The notes beneath the pieces are model-generated. The model did not search any database, was not told where the DNA came from, and worked only from the letters and a program-made list of their open reading frames with translations. From Synanceia verrucosa (taxonomy: Eukaryota; Chordata; Actinopteri; Perciformes; Synanceiidae), in assembly GCA_029721515.1 (NCBI GenBank), contig CM056550.1:12569431-12633430 (forward strand): DNA of 64,000 bases, read 5' to 3'. Shown here one piece after another: positions 9,466-20,494 of this stretch (positions within the stretch are counted from its first letter, which is position 1; each line of letters starts with the position of its first letter). Both the position numbers and the translations under genes were made by a program.

Positions 9466-11394
9466 TTAGTTTCTTTCACCACAGTGAAGCAATGGCATAA
9501 ATATGTAGCCACTTTTGTATGGTAGACAAACTGCCTTGTGCCTCAGGTTTTTCTCCTCAACGAGCTTTTGCTTTCCATTTATACTGCAATCACGCAGTAC
9601 AGCAATGTTAATTGGCTTAGAGTCACATGGATAGGTGAAAAAACTGTCTGAAGTGTCAAGACTGTACACACTGCACACGTCTTTTCTGGCCTTCTTTCCT
9701 TTACCAGGACAAAGACGTTTCCCAAAAAAAAGCAGTCCTTCATCTTCGTTGACAGAAACATCCCGGGTACTGATGGGGAGACTAGAGTTTTAGCATTGTC
9801 CATTGGGTTTTTTGCATTTCTGACACTTTTTTTTTAGTTTTTGCAGGTGGTTTTCAAAGGGAAAAGCAGAGATGTCATTCAACGATGTTTGAAAGTGCCT
9901 TGCATCTTCTGCCAGGTGGATGAGGGCATGGACATTATATGATGGGAAGATTGGGCTGTAGAGCGTGGTAGATGCTCTATAAAAATACACCAGAATCTCT
10001 TCTGCATAGCCAAGGGATGAGATCCGGGTAATGTCATTGGAATCCAGCAGTATAGACATGGCAACAGACAGCGTCAAAAAGTGAATGTAAAAACTGTCTT
10101 GCAAAATGCCTCGGAGAACAACAGGTCCTGTATAGAGTAAAAACTGACGGAATTCTGTCGCTTTCCACCTGTTAAGATCAGATAGACTTCGTGGCTGTCG
10201 GGTAAATTCTCGAGGCAGCTTTCCACGGAGGGATAGGAGACGAGCTGAAATCTGACCAATCTGCCTTGAGGAAAGCCTGCACTCTCTGGGTCCCTGTTTA
10301 AGAAAGTTCAGCAATTGTCTGACAACTCCAAGGCAGACAACATGCATATAGTCCAGCACAAATGGTTTTATGCACTGCAACCCCGCACTGACGAGGGGTG
10401 AGCATCCAGTTTGGTGGGTGGGATATGCCTGTTTGCAGAACTTCTCTTCTGTTCTACCACTGGCCTCCTCATGAGACTGGTAGTTGTAGACCACTCTGTT
10501 GCTTACATACTGTCCTTCAATGCTGCACCGCTCGCAGCTTTTGTAGGCATTGTGGGACTTTATGCATTTTAGGAATGCTGTAGCTGAGGCATCACAGATA
10601 AAAGCATTTACTTTAACATTTAATGTATCATTTTGTAACTCAAACCCATGTTGTTGGAGTGCCTGCAGTTCTGTTAAAAAAAGTCTTGTGTAATCAGCAA
10701 CACTGTTTGGTTTTGCAGCTCCACAAAAAAGCGCTACAATAAATGGCTCAAACTTTTTTACCTTACAAAGAATAGGCCAAATTTGAACGTTTGAAGATTT
10801 AAACAATGGCACACCATCTATGTTGAAATTCAGCAGTATCTCAGTGTCTGTTGTAAAAAACGCAGGGTGCTCTGAGCACAATTTCAGAAGACCTGTCTCT
10901 ACACCAAAGTACAGGAACTGGCCACCACCTAGATCCATGACTTCAATTTGAGGTGGAGTTCCTAGGAGCGTTCTTGCATCTTTTGGCAGTCGGTGTCCAT
11001 GTTTACGCAAAACAGAGAGCAACTCATCAATCGATGTGCGTGTCACCCGATTTTTTACAGCCCATTTTGCTAAATCAGTTTGAAGGTTACTTGATTCCTC
11101 TTCAGAAAAACATCCAACTTCAGAGTCCCTTTCACCATCACTGTCTGGTGGTTCATGATCATCTTGAAATAAATGTCCAATATCAGGGTCACTTTCACTA
11201 TCACTGTCTGGTGGGTGATGACCATCTGGAAATCCTGTATCAGGTTGGTTGTGCAGCGGTACATGTGTTGTGTCGGAATGGTCCTGCATCTGTATGTCTG
11301 TTGCAGATGAGGGACCTGTAGCTTCGTCAGAGTCAGTGGACTCCAAGATTGCGCGCAATTGTGCATTTTGTCTTCTCCACTTTTTTAAATACAT
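9466..11394 (-). pseudogene. Transposase (Transposase_21/CACTA-like) with two frameshifts
   Basis: The main open frame is 534 residues (11394-9790). It begins MYLKKWRRQNAQLR, directly after a CCTAG acceptor-like site, so an upstream exon is possible. Residues 21-105 are acidic with a tandem PPDSD-type duplication. The core has DGVPLF (D193) followed by QIWPILCKV, CDASATAFL (D268), a CERC pair (287-290) and VLDYMHVVCLGVVRQLL (D348, H351), the layout of the large animal Transposase_21-like family. The C-terminal part continues in two other frames to a stop at 9466. The frame changes once in an A9 run near 9830 and once in a T8 run near 9725. The last segment (YSLDTSDSFFTYPCDS, AVCLPYKSGYIFM) still matches the family tail. 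Function: presumed cut-and-paste transposase of the surrounding element; this copy is probably inactive. Confidence 0.85.
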
Positions 11395-12560
11395 CTAGGA
11401 GCAAAGAAATAAAATTATCAACTTATGTTACATGTTGTTCAGTTCACATATTTTGAAAAATGGCATAAATGTATTGAATTAAAAACAATGAAATGAGTTA
11501 AGGTGCTTTAACTCCGAACGCAGCAAACGCAGCACACACCGCGAAGGTGGGCGCAAGTGAGCGCAAAGCCTAAGCGTGTATTTCACATCGTCGCACTCAA
11601 GGGATTGAGTGCTTCCCACTTTGAGAGCGACTTTCGGCTCACCCAGGAACTGCAATTCGGAAATGTCTCTTCATCTCTGACCCTTTTGGACGAGATCTCT
11701 GTGCGAGGGGAGGCGTACTTGCCACAGCTCCCCATTTAGAGACAAAGTAATATGAATTCCTCTCAATTGACTTCGCAGCATGCCAGGTAGAGTGAACACA
11801 GTCCCCACCATCTTGGTGCGCCTCTCGGCTGCTCTCCCATTAGTTGCGTGCATGTGACCCCACAGCACGCTGTGCTCACCTCCACACACCGTGGCGCCGC
11901 CTTTGGGCGGTGTGCACACAAACACAATTAATGTGCTTCCCTCGCGCAGCCTGCGCCTTTCCACGTTCGATGTGAAAACACAAGTAAAACAATAAAATCT
12001 TCCACCGCATGTTTGGGTATTTGTCCCCCGCTCTGCCGTTGTATCTTTGCACCGTGGCACCTCCGCTCCCCCTCCCCCCACCCCCACGCACAGACAGCAT
12101 TTTGAACCGACAAGGATTGTCTTCCAAACGTCAAAAGTAGTCAAAACTGGTCCGCTCATGAATGCACAACTGTGTCGCTAGAGTTCCTAAACGCTACTCG
12201 TTTAACTTCAACAACTAGCTTCCATTAGCTAAAAGTTAGCTAGCAAGACATGCTTCTCACCGAGAAAAAACTAGGTGTAAATATGTAATAACATTTTAAA
12301 TAAAGCTTTTCCACTGCGACTAGCATGAATTAGAAATGCTTACCGACCGAGTCCACAGAAGTTCGCAGGATGCACCGGATTGCCGAGCAGCGATTTCAAA
12401 ATGAAACGGAGCTGCTCGGAGTGTCCATCTCTCTGTAAGACCTGCGCAACGATTGCACTGCGCATGTGCAGAGGTCAAAGGTACAGAAGCTGATCACATG
12501 ACTGATCAGCTCCGGCTCCCGCGCACCAGCAATAGAGCGGGACCGGAGGAAGTTTGATGC
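11395..12560 (-). promoter_or_regulatory. CpG-rich 5' region of the transposon, putative promoter
   Basis: This lies upstream of the transposase and, unlike its surroundings, is rich in CpG (for example 11513-11580, 11870-11960 and 12350-12545). It contains two perfect inverted repeats: CCGAGCAGC at 12383-12391 with its complement at 12411-12419, and GCTGATCA at 12489-12496 with its complement at 12503-12510. An (ATATT)n run follows at 12563-12592. The promoter role is inferred from position and composition. Confidence 0.45.
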
Positions 12561-12778
12561 AGATCATTATATTATATTATATTATATTATGTTATAGATG
12601 AAGATACCAAGTCTCTTTCAAAATAAACCAAAAGATTGTGTTTTCAGGTTGTGTGTTTTTGACTGTACAAAAAAGACATTGGTCAGAACAACAACAAAAT
12701 AACCGCTACCAAAACACAACATTCTGGGATTCAATCCCCAAAGTGTTAGCGCATTTTCTTTTCAGATATTTGCTGTGC

Positions 12779-12857
12779 AACGTTGTTCCAACATTGATTT
12801 AATAGTTTTTCCTAAACTGACGTCATTTCAACACTATTTAAACGTTTAAGGTCGGTC
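12779..12857. repeat. Right subterminal repeats of the 11.3-kb element
   Basis: This has CAACGTTG near its left edge, GACGTCATTTCAACA, and the 12-bp palindrome TTAAACGTTTAA at 12838-12849, 8 bp from the right terminal repeat. These words match the left-end array, in the orientation expected for transposon ends. Confidence 0.65.
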
Positions 12858-12871
12858 AAATGCCAGCTGGG
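12858..12871 (-). repeat. Right terminal inverted repeat of the 11.3-kb element
   Basis: AAATGCCAGCTGGG is the exact reverse complement of the left end at 1535-1548. Confidence 0.75.
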
Positions 12872-13213
12872 AAGCTGAAAATTATTGTCAGATGAACAAG
12901 TTGAACCTGAGCAGCATCACTCCATGTGGTCACTATAGCAATTAATTCCAGTGAATAAAATATATTTTTTGAACAAACTAGGTCTGGCTTTGCTAAAAAA
13001 ACAACAGATTTTTTTTTATTTTTATTGAATAAAAATAGACCAAAAAGCAATTATTGAGTTAACTTTTGCAGTGTTCTTCTGAAAACACATTGAAAGACAG
13101 AATTACAACAAACATCTAGAAAAACATAACAACAAATAAAAAAAACTAATATTAAAAGTAATTTTCATGAGGTGTATTTTAATGAGCGTTTTGAAGGTGG
13201 GGAGTGCAGGTAT
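12872..13213. other. No recognisable feature
   Basis: AT-rich sequence with poly-T/A runs. I see no gene or named repeat. Confidence 0.4.
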
Positions 13214-13410
13214 GAATGTTTATGGGCAGAGATCCAGAGGGTGGGGGCAGCAACGGAGAAGGTTCTGTCACCCCAGGTCCAGTTCTGGTGGTGGTGCAGG
13301 TCTGCGCGGTAGGAGGGGGTCTGGTGGTGGAGCAGGTTTGCACGGTAGGAGGGGGTCTGGTAGTGGAGGATTTTGTGGGTGAGGAGGAGGATCTTGAAGT
13401 TGGGCTACAA
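13214..13410 (+). repeat. Dispersed-repeat fragment with internal 36-bp duplication
   Basis: GAGATCCAGAGGGTGGGGGC and GAGGAGGATCTTGAAGTTGG are phrases I associate with a common teleost dispersed repeat. Inside, a 36-bp unit (TCTGGTGGTGG ... GGTAGGAGGGGG) occurs about 2.5 times between 13283 and 13370. Open frames here are G-rich artefacts on both strands. Confidence 0.5.
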
Positions 13411-14978
13411 CTGTCACAAAAAAAGGCCTGCAAAATCATTGACGGACTGGTGGGGGAGTTGGAATAAAAGTAATGCTGGGACGATGAAAACAACACTGGG
13501 ATTTTATTGTGTTGATTCTTATGGTCTGTGTGAACAGAGGTGTGGACAGTAGTGTTTCCGAGCACGCTCAGTATTTTTCACAAACATTTTTAATTAACAG
13601 TCTGCCCTGCACCATTTCGGTTCTCATTCTGATGTTCCTCTTGGCAATGTGGCCTGGCTCTCCAGCAGCTGTGGCTGCTTAGCTGTCCATTTCCTTCTGG
13701 AGCTTCCACTGCAAATTGTTGTCAGAGACCCTGCAGGAACTCTGAGCTGAGACAATGTTGTGTTTCTATTTGTCCAACTTGTCCAACCTTGCAAAAATAC
13801 GGGTAACTTCCTGTTACACCATGCTTTTATTTTGAATTTCACAGTATTTAAAATATCATCAGTTCACCTCCTCTTAATGGCTCCTCTCTTCCTGCAGTGC
13901 ATCAACGTATCGTTCTTGTTCAGAAATGTTCATTATGTCTGTGTTAAATGAACAGACTGTCATCAACCACCCGGATGGCATAGATGCACACAGATAATGT
14001 CAGTGTGAAAACTCTATTGATCCTTGTAACATTAGATGCCCACTGTTTGAAAGGAACAGAATCATTCTTTACCAGCACCTCCTTTCTACTTAGTTCTATT
14101 AGGTTTCTCGAAGGCAAAGGGGAAATTATAGTCTCAAAACAATTATATTCAACTCTCAAAACACAAATTATCTTCAAGCTGTAATAGTGTAATTTCATAC
14201 TTACCAAATGCATTATTCATAGTTTTTTTCCCCCATCAACCAGAGATTCAGATGTAAGCAAACTACTCTTTTCATTTAGGAAAAAAAAACTTTTCTCATC
14301 AGAACTTTTTGCTTTGTTTGTCAGTTCATTACAATTATTATATGTCAGGCTGCCTAAATCTATTTCCACCGCGAGCCCACTAAAGAAGTTGTATAGGCAA
14401 ATGAAACTACACTCCTAGGAACAATGTCTAAACATAGCTAATTGCACTAAAACACACATTACACATTTAAGCAGTGTGAGAATACAATAGAGATTGCTAA
14501 TGTGGTCATCTGTTTCACTGGATAGTGAAATTAGATCATAAAGTAACGAGAAACTGCTTGGATGGTGCAGCATTGTTTGCTTCTGCTGCATTTCTTAGGG
14601 AACAAACTGTACACTAAGTATCATTTTTACAGCTCCACATGCTGATGTGACTGTGTTGGAGGTGTGTGTGTGTATGTGTGCACGTGGTGGTGAATGTATG
14701 CTTCAATATGCTTAATGATGAATGAGAAAACCAGGCTTTAGCTCAGAGCTGTGGCTCAATTTAAAGACCTAGTTGTCTCCCTGTACAGAGGTAATTTTTG
14801 GTTGGAGATAGACACAGTAGATCTTCTACAGAAGAGTAACTCTTTAGCTTAATACTAAGAATAACACAATTTTATCCTTAGTTTTATTTGTACACCCTGA
14901 AATCACAAGTTTACATCAGGGGGTTTTAGAATCTGTACAACACAAGACATTGTCTATTCTTTAGAGGTTAACCCTTAA
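13411..14978. other. No recognisable feature
   Basis: AT-rich, apparently single-copy sequence. There is a short GT run near 14665 and no convincing exon. Confidence 0.4.
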
Positions 14979-15237
14979 CCCTAATTTCCACTGGATGCAG
15001 AACGATGATGACATCTGTTATCCGTCAATACACATCAGATCCGCCTGCTGTGGAATCGCAAGAACGCAATCTTACTAACCAGCGAGATCTCACTGACTAC
15101 CGAGATTTCATAAATTCACGTATAATTCCACAGGTTATAGCGGAGCGTAAGTGAAAGAGAACCATCCTGTGTCCACTGAGTAGAAAGATATGGATTATAC
15201 GATCCGCTGCGAACACAGATTATTTTATTTTAAAAAT
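14979..15237 (+). mobile_element. MITE of the CCCTAATTTCCAC family, copy 1 (right end lost)
   Basis: Begins CCCTAATTTCCACTGGATGC, matching both ends of the copies at 21281-21524 and 50967-51381. Its interior (CCGTCAATACACATCAGATC, GATCCGCTGCGAACACAGAT) matches those copies in inverted order. No matching right terminus is present, so it is truncated. Confidence 0.7.
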
Positions 15238-15258
15238 TAACGAGTCTCACATAATCTG

Positions 15259-15366
15259 GGGTGCGTTTCCCAAATAACGACGGAAGTTAGCATGAAACCA
15301 CGGTAGTACGTAGTACTTCTGAATGACCAAACTTCCCCTTTCCGACCGTTTCCCAAAAATCTCCAA
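15259..15366 (+). repeat. Fragment of a GTGCGTTTCCCAAA repeat
   Basis: GGGGTGCGTTTCCCAAATAA and a later TTTCCCAAAAAT, around GTAGTACGTAGTACTT, resemble a common fish inverted-repeat element. Only one degraded copy is seen. Confidence 0.4.
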
Positions 15367-15367
15367 C

Positions 15368-15590
15368 TAGAAGAAGAAGATGAATTCCTTTGTTAGTCCC
15401 TCAATGAGGGAAATTTCAATTTACACTCTGTTAGTATTTTTTTTTATTTTCAGTTGCACATTACACACAAGTTATGAAACACACATGCACTAGAGGAGAG
15501 GTGTCAGAGTGAGGGGGCTGCCCCATATCCAGGCGCCCCAAGCAGTTGGGGGTTCGGTGCCTTGCTCAAGGGTAAATTAAAACAATAATC
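15368..15590 (+). repeat. LINE-derived 3'-end fragment
   Basis: The phrases TTGTTAGTCCCTCAATGAGG near the start and GGGGTTCGGTGCCTTGCTCA near the end are those of a teleost LINE 3' region. No coding part is present. Confidence 0.45.
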
Positions 15591-15591
15591 T

Positions 15592-15757
15592 GTACATAAA
15601 TGTGATTTATTACACCATAGGCTGGTAACAGTGGGGACTTGGTCATTTGTAAAGGACAGAGGGTGTCATGTCCTGTACAGATTGTAAAGCCCTCTGAGGC
15701 AAATTTATAATTTGTGATATTGGGCTATACAAACAAAATTGACTTGACTTGACTAAT
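15592..15757 (-). repeat. Dispersed repeat (TATAGCCCAATATCACAAATT family)
   Basis: Minus-strand copy running from AGTCAATTTTGTTTGTATAG to the CCCTCTGTCCTTTACAAATG region. Related copies are at 19331-19870, 35305-35345, 53855-54110 and 55410-55590. Class is not known to me. Confidence 0.7.
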
Positions 15758-16034
15758 TAAACAGCAGAGTAAGGCTGGCAGAGACTAGAGGACCAACTGA
15801 GAGAGGTGCTAGCAGAACTCCATTCAAAAAATCAAGGAAACTAAAAAAACAGTCATAACTAACGATCAAACATGCTAATAAAATTAGATTAACCATCTTT
15901 TCTGAATCTGTCCAAGCCTCTCCTGTAACTCAGCAAACAAATAATCCACCAAAGAGCATCATTAAAGTATTAATTTGTAACGAGAAATGGACGAAAAGGA
16001 AAAGAAATGTTATTTTCTTAAACACTGTACAGTA

Positions 16035-16090
16035 CTGTGTGTGTGTGTGTGTATATATATATGTATATATATACACACACACACACACAC
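16035..16090. repeat. Compound microsatellite (TG)n(TA)n(CA)n
   Basis: TG repeats run into TA repeats and then CA repeats. The whole is nearly a perfect palindrome that could extrude a cruciform. Confidence 0.9.
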
Positions 16091-16194
16091 AGTATACACA
16101 CACGGCATATATACTGTATATTTATTTTATATATGTGCATCGTTTTAATGCAGGCTAAAGAACATGAGACTAGCTGCACAAAATCTCCATGGTA

Positions 16195-16302
16195 ACTTAT
16201 GTGCCCCTGCTTTTGTGAAACCAATTCAAGATTAAATTAAGATAGGATAACTGAGATATCCTGGTTTCATTCCTTATCCTAGTTTTTGTGAAATAGCCCT
16301 CT
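16195..16302. repeat. Small inverted-repeat element
   Basis: CCTGCTTTTGTGAAACC at the left and CTAGTTTTTGTGAAATAGCC at the right bracket a TTAAGATAGGATAAC core. It looks like a degraded short MITE. Confidence 0.35.
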
Positions 16303-16982
16303 GAGCTTGATAGAGCACAAACTCCTGTCTGACTTTTACTTTGTTAAATTTTGATTTGATACATTTTTACTTTATTTTTTTTTATTATTTTATGTATTCC
16401 TGATGAGTTGAGAGGCAGGTGGTCACCTGGTCCCACAGCCTCACATGACATTCAAAGCAGCAGAGTGAAGCTTCAGCAGGACTATCTCTGTCATCACTCC
16501 CTCTTCATGCATGAGTATTACCGGTGTCTCTCTCTCTCTCTCTCTCTCTAGGTAATGAATGGCTGCCCATTTATCTGTGTGTCAGCCGGAAGCCCTGAGG
16601 AGGTGTGTCTCTCCCAAATCAATATCTCATTAGTTTAAGAAGCCCTGCCTCTCTCTCTCTCTCTCTGTCCCCTTCCTCATTTTTCCTTTTCATACCTATA
16701 CCCTTTCATCATCCATGCATCTCTTTTTCATCCCTTTTCTTTCTCACAATTTTCTCTTCACCCACTCCTCATCACGTTCACCTCCTTTGCTGTTTGATTT
16801 CGTATTTTGTTTGTTTCTTCCAAATGAGAATAAATCAGGAAAATCTGTCTTTTTCCATAGATGTGACTGGTGTAAGCACAAAAAAGTCCTCATAAAAAAG
16901 AGGAAGTGGATACTAAATTCATTTTTATTATACATGATCAGCGTCAGGTTAACCTCAGTCGTTTAAAGTAGCTGTGATCTTC

Positions 16983-17140
16983 TTAACTCATTAAGTGCTA
17001 TTTTGTAAAACGGAAAATGTCTTGTTCCAGCGTTTTTGTCCATTTTGAGTCATTTTTTTAAGAAGCACAGAATATTTTGTACTATGACTGTGAAAACACT
17101 GAATAGCTGAAATGAAAGAAGGGTCTCTCTCAGGAAGCAA
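16983..17140 (-). mobile_element. TTAA-ended MITE, partial copy
   Basis: Starts TTAACTCATTAAGTGC and runs through GTCTTGTTCCAGCGTTTTTG and TACTATGACTGTGAAAACAC to the AAATGAAAGAAG segment. It matches the end of the full copy at 54821-55322 in reverse. Confidence 0.8.
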
Positions 17141-17847
17141 AGTGTAATGACATGAATGGGAGACATGCCTTGTTCATAAACCCCTCACCATTCATGTTAG
17201 TACATCGGACATGGGCCAAAAAAAAGTATTGTAAGTACCTAAGCTCTGTCACTTTTGGTTGTGATTAAAACAATGATGTATATTCAGGTTGTCATGTCAA
17301 GTTATGTTTTTTTTTAAATTTCAGTCTTCAGTCATTTCCTGTTTTATTTTGAAATTTACTGTCTCCGTGTCGTTTCAGCTTCACAACATCCTGCCCTCCT
17401 GTTTCACCTGTCTGGTGATTATCTGTCCCGCCCCTGATTGATTCCAGCTGTTTCCCATCTCCACATCCTTATAAGTATTTCTTATTCTTATCTTATCTTT
17501 ATGTGTGAGACTTTGACTGTGGCTCCAAATTACGTAAAAAAATTGTCACTCTTTACATATCTTTTTTTTTTGTTTTTCAAATAGTGCCAGTAAAGGCATG
17601 TAAATATGGAATATGATATAGAATCAAACATATTTTCACAATTAGACCGGAGCTTCAAAATGAACTGCTGCAGCTCTATGTGTCTTTTGGCACATATTTC
17701 ATCAAAACTTCAGGGGTTACAGAAACAATATAACTTGCTTCATCTACATTCTTCTGTCTTGAAAAGACCTAGTGGTGGAGATGTGGTTGGACAGCTCAGA
17801 CTTCAATTTTGGTATTTTTTGATGTGGTGGTGATGAGGACACTGTGC

Positions 17848-18321
17848 TCAGGCTCCTTGTAGGTATCTGTTTGGAGTGGTGGAGAGTAGGACGTGCTGCC
17901 CAGGCTTCATCTGTTTGGAGTGGAGGAGAGGAGGATGTGCTGCCAGGCTTCATCTGTTTGGTGTGGTGGAGAGGAGAACGTGCTGCCCAGGCTTCATCTC
18001 TTTGGTGTGATGGAGAGGAGGACGTGCTGCCCAGGCTTCATCTGTTTGGTGTGGTGGAGAGGAGGATGTGCTGCCCAGGCTTCATCTGTTTGGTGTGGTG
18101 GAGAGGAGGATGTGCTGCCCAGGCTTCATCTGTTTGGTGTGTTGGAGAGGAGGATGTCCTGCCCAGGCTTCATCTGTTTGGTGTGGTGGAGAGGAGGATG
18201 TGCTGCCCAGGCTTCATCTGTTTGGTGTGGTGGAGAGGAGGATGTGCTGCCCAGGCTTCATCTGTTTGGTGTGGTGGAGAGGAGGACGTGCTGCCCAGGC
18301 TTCATCTGTTCTGCATGGTGG
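17848..18321 (+). repeat. Minisatellite, 44-bp unit, about 10.5 copies
   Basis: Units start at 17896, 17940 (43 bp), 17983, 18027, 18071, 18115, 18159, 18203, 18247 and 18291 (partial), with a degraded unit before the first. Consensus starts CTGCCCAGGCTTCATCTG and ends GAGAGGAGGATGTG. Because 44 is not a multiple of three, the frame rotates and three units give a 44-residue repeat. The long open frames here are by-products of the array, not genes. Confidence 0.95.
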
Positions 18322-19330
18322 ATATGGATGCTGCTCTTCGTCCTCCTGGACATTGTTCATACATACCATACAACATACAATTTCACAATACATGTATCAC
18401 CTTTGAATGCATTTCAATGTATGTACTGTATTGTATTATGTATTTACTTTTGAATGCATGTGGTATTGTCAACACTGGGATGTTTCAAATGTTGGGTTGG
18501 CAAGCAACAGCAGATACAGCAATCACATTTTTTTTAAACGGCTTCACTTACATTATGAAGAGTTGTTCCTTTCGCAGTATTGGAAGCTGCTCACTCGATT
18601 CCATATATTCAGACAAGTGACTACTTATGCATATGTTCTAATATTTCACATTTAGAAAGAAGGCATACCGACAGTGTCAGTACGTCTTTTGAAGTTGAGG
18701 GGAGTAGTTAGGTGAGGCAACATTGATGTAATTCATGTGCCATCCAAAAGCCCTTTTTTTCTTGCTACAGTGCTTGACTTGGACGTTCAAGTGGCATTTC
18801 CTGTTGAGGCAGTGTTTTTTTTTCCAATAACCCAGACAGCACACAGATAAACATTCCATTCATAATACTGTGGTGACCATTTTACTTTCTATTTCCCTTT
18901 GTGCCATTCTCTTCATTTAACCCTGCTTTCTTGCTGAGTTTTCTCGTTCTTATTCCCCTCTACCTCCTCTCTCTATTCCTCTCTAGTCTCTCTTCATCCC
19001 TCTGCAGTGTTGCAGTCCCTTCCCATAACTCTTTATGAATGATTGCAGCTACTTATGGCAGGCTTGCCGACATAAAGCACTCAAAAGGGCTTTGTCAGAA
19101 GCCACAATAAAGTATGTATTGATAGACCTTCTGCTTCAGAGGTTGATACAGTTCACTCCACACACACACACAAACAGAAAGAGAGAGAGAGCTAAAACTA
19201 CTACTGTTGGTATTTCCACCCCTCAAAAGAAGTTCTAACCAACTCTGCCATCTTTCTTCCGTCTCTTCGTCCATGAGCTTGAGCACTAAAATCAAAGTCA
19301 CGTCATGATGACTGTTGATCAAAAACCCAG
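18322..19330. other. No recognisable feature
   Basis: AT-rich sequence with a pyrimidine-rich stretch at about 18890-19020 and a short CA run near 19160. No exon or repeat family recognised. Confidence 0.4.
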
Positions 19331-19870
19331 TCAAGTGAAGTCAATTTTATTTGTATAGCCCAATATCACAAATTACCAATTTAGCCTTAGAGGGCTTTAC
19401 AATCTGTACAGGATGTGACACCCTCTGTCCTTTACAAATGACCCTCACATCGACTAAGGAAAAACTCCCCAAAAAAATCCTTTTAACAGGTAAAATAAAT
19501 AGAAGAAACCTCAGGAAGAGCAACAGTGGAAGGATCCCTCTTCAGGATGGACAGACATGCAATAGATGCCATGAGGAATACATTAACACTCCATTCAACA
19601 ACAGTTATTACATATAGAATTGTTTGAAAATGTCTAATTTGTAACGTGTTAAGGGAGAGAGAGAGGAAACATCCTCTTCTCCACCACTCCACCAGATACA
19701 ACCTGAACAGCATCGCTTCTTCTCCACCTCACCAAACAGATGATGTCTGGATGACACCACCTCCTTCCCACCAAGTAACCTCAACTCATGGATACGTGCC
19801 AGATGAAAAACACAAGGACTCCTGGGAAGAAGGCGAGATGAAACATGACTTAATGGATGCATCCAAATGA
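19331..19870 (+). repeat. Dispersed repeat (TATAGCCCAATATCACAAATT family), longest copy
   Basis: Starts GTCAAGTGAAGTCAATTTTA, includes CCCTCTGTCCTTTACAAATG and CTCAGGAAGAGCAACAGTGG, and continues to about 19870. Within it, 19670-19750 holds two adjacent segments (CATCCTCTTCTCCACCACTC and CTTCTTCTCCACCTCACC..AACAGATGATG) that resemble the reverse complement of the 44-bp minisatellite unit at 17848-18321. Confidence 0.7.
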
Positions 19871-20329
19871 AGAAGGAGAAGAGCTCAGTGTGTCAGAGGA
19901 AGTCCCCCGGGAGTCTAGACCTATAGCAGCATGACTAAGGATTGATCCAAGGCAGCCTAAGTCAGCCTTGGATCAGTCCTAACTATAAGAACTATCAAAA
20001 AGGAAAGACGAAAAAAAGTTTGTTCCAAGTGTTATGCACATGGTTGAAAAGCATAATGTAACAAAGAAATTAAAATTTAAAAAAAAATAATTAGTAACTG
20101 TAAGGTAATTAAGTTACTAATTCATTGTGTTACATTACTGTTATAAACAAATATAATCAGATTACAGGTCCCAACACCAGTTGTGGAGGACAGTGTACAG
20201 CACCCTTTCAGGGTAAATCTACATTCCCAGTAGAGGCAATGAAATCTAGAATATATAGGCCAGCTAACAATCATGGTACTGTTAGGCCCAGTGGTGACTT
20301 TAATTTATCACAATGATTATTATGATCAT

Positions 20330-20430
20330 TTTTATACTATTATTATTATTATTGTTAGTATTTTTTTATTGTAGTAGTAGTGGTATTAGTAGTAGCAGTA
20401 GTTGTACCGGTAATATAGTATTATTATTGT
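20330..20430 (+). repeat. Trinucleotide-rich simple sequence
   Basis: TTA/TAT repeats pass into GTA/TAG repeats. Low-complexity sequence only. Confidence 0.8.
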
Positions 20431-20494
20431 TATCAGTGTAATACGTTTACCCTGATCTTTCTGTCTTTGATATTTAGAATAAACATGAGGCTTT

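Larger units (their letters stand above)
1535..12871 (-). mobile_element. 11.3-kb two-gene DNA transposon
   Basis: The sequence CCCAGCTGGCATTT at 1535-1548 recurs inverted at 12858-12871. Both ends continue inward with ACGTTGA/CAACGTTG-type subterminal repeats. Between them, on one strand, lie a large transposase gene (9466-11394) and a ten-exon accessory gene (2077-9336). The bases just outside both ends are AA (1533-1534 and 12872-12873), compatible with a 2-bp target duplication but too short to prove one. A BEL/Pao fragment lies inside. The transposase resembles the animal Transposase_21/CACTA-like group, yet the ends do not start with CACTA/G, so superfamily placement is open. The shared ends, the symmetric subterminal repeats and the co-oriented genes together support one element. 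Confidence 0.75.

Noticed and set aside
9790..11394. Domesticated host gene from the transposase
   Set aside because: It sits between matching transposon ends and has two C-terminal frameshifts, so an ordinary decaying transposase is the simpler reading.
11671..12159. 162-residue minus-strand open frame in the CpG-rich region
   Set aside because: Several overlapping frames are open, the composition is GC-driven, and no domain or splice context is visible.
16540..16570. Acceptor-like site after a CT tract (CTCTAGGTAATG)
   Set aside because: No open coding segment with a matching donor follows; the CT tract is a simple repeat.
17848..18321. CRISPR-like array
   Set aside because: The repeats are contiguous with no unique spacers, and the genome is eukaryotic.
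17844..18620. 258-residue cysteine/tryptophan-rich open frame
   Set aside because: It is the 44-bp minisatellite read in rotating frame; two other frames are equally open.
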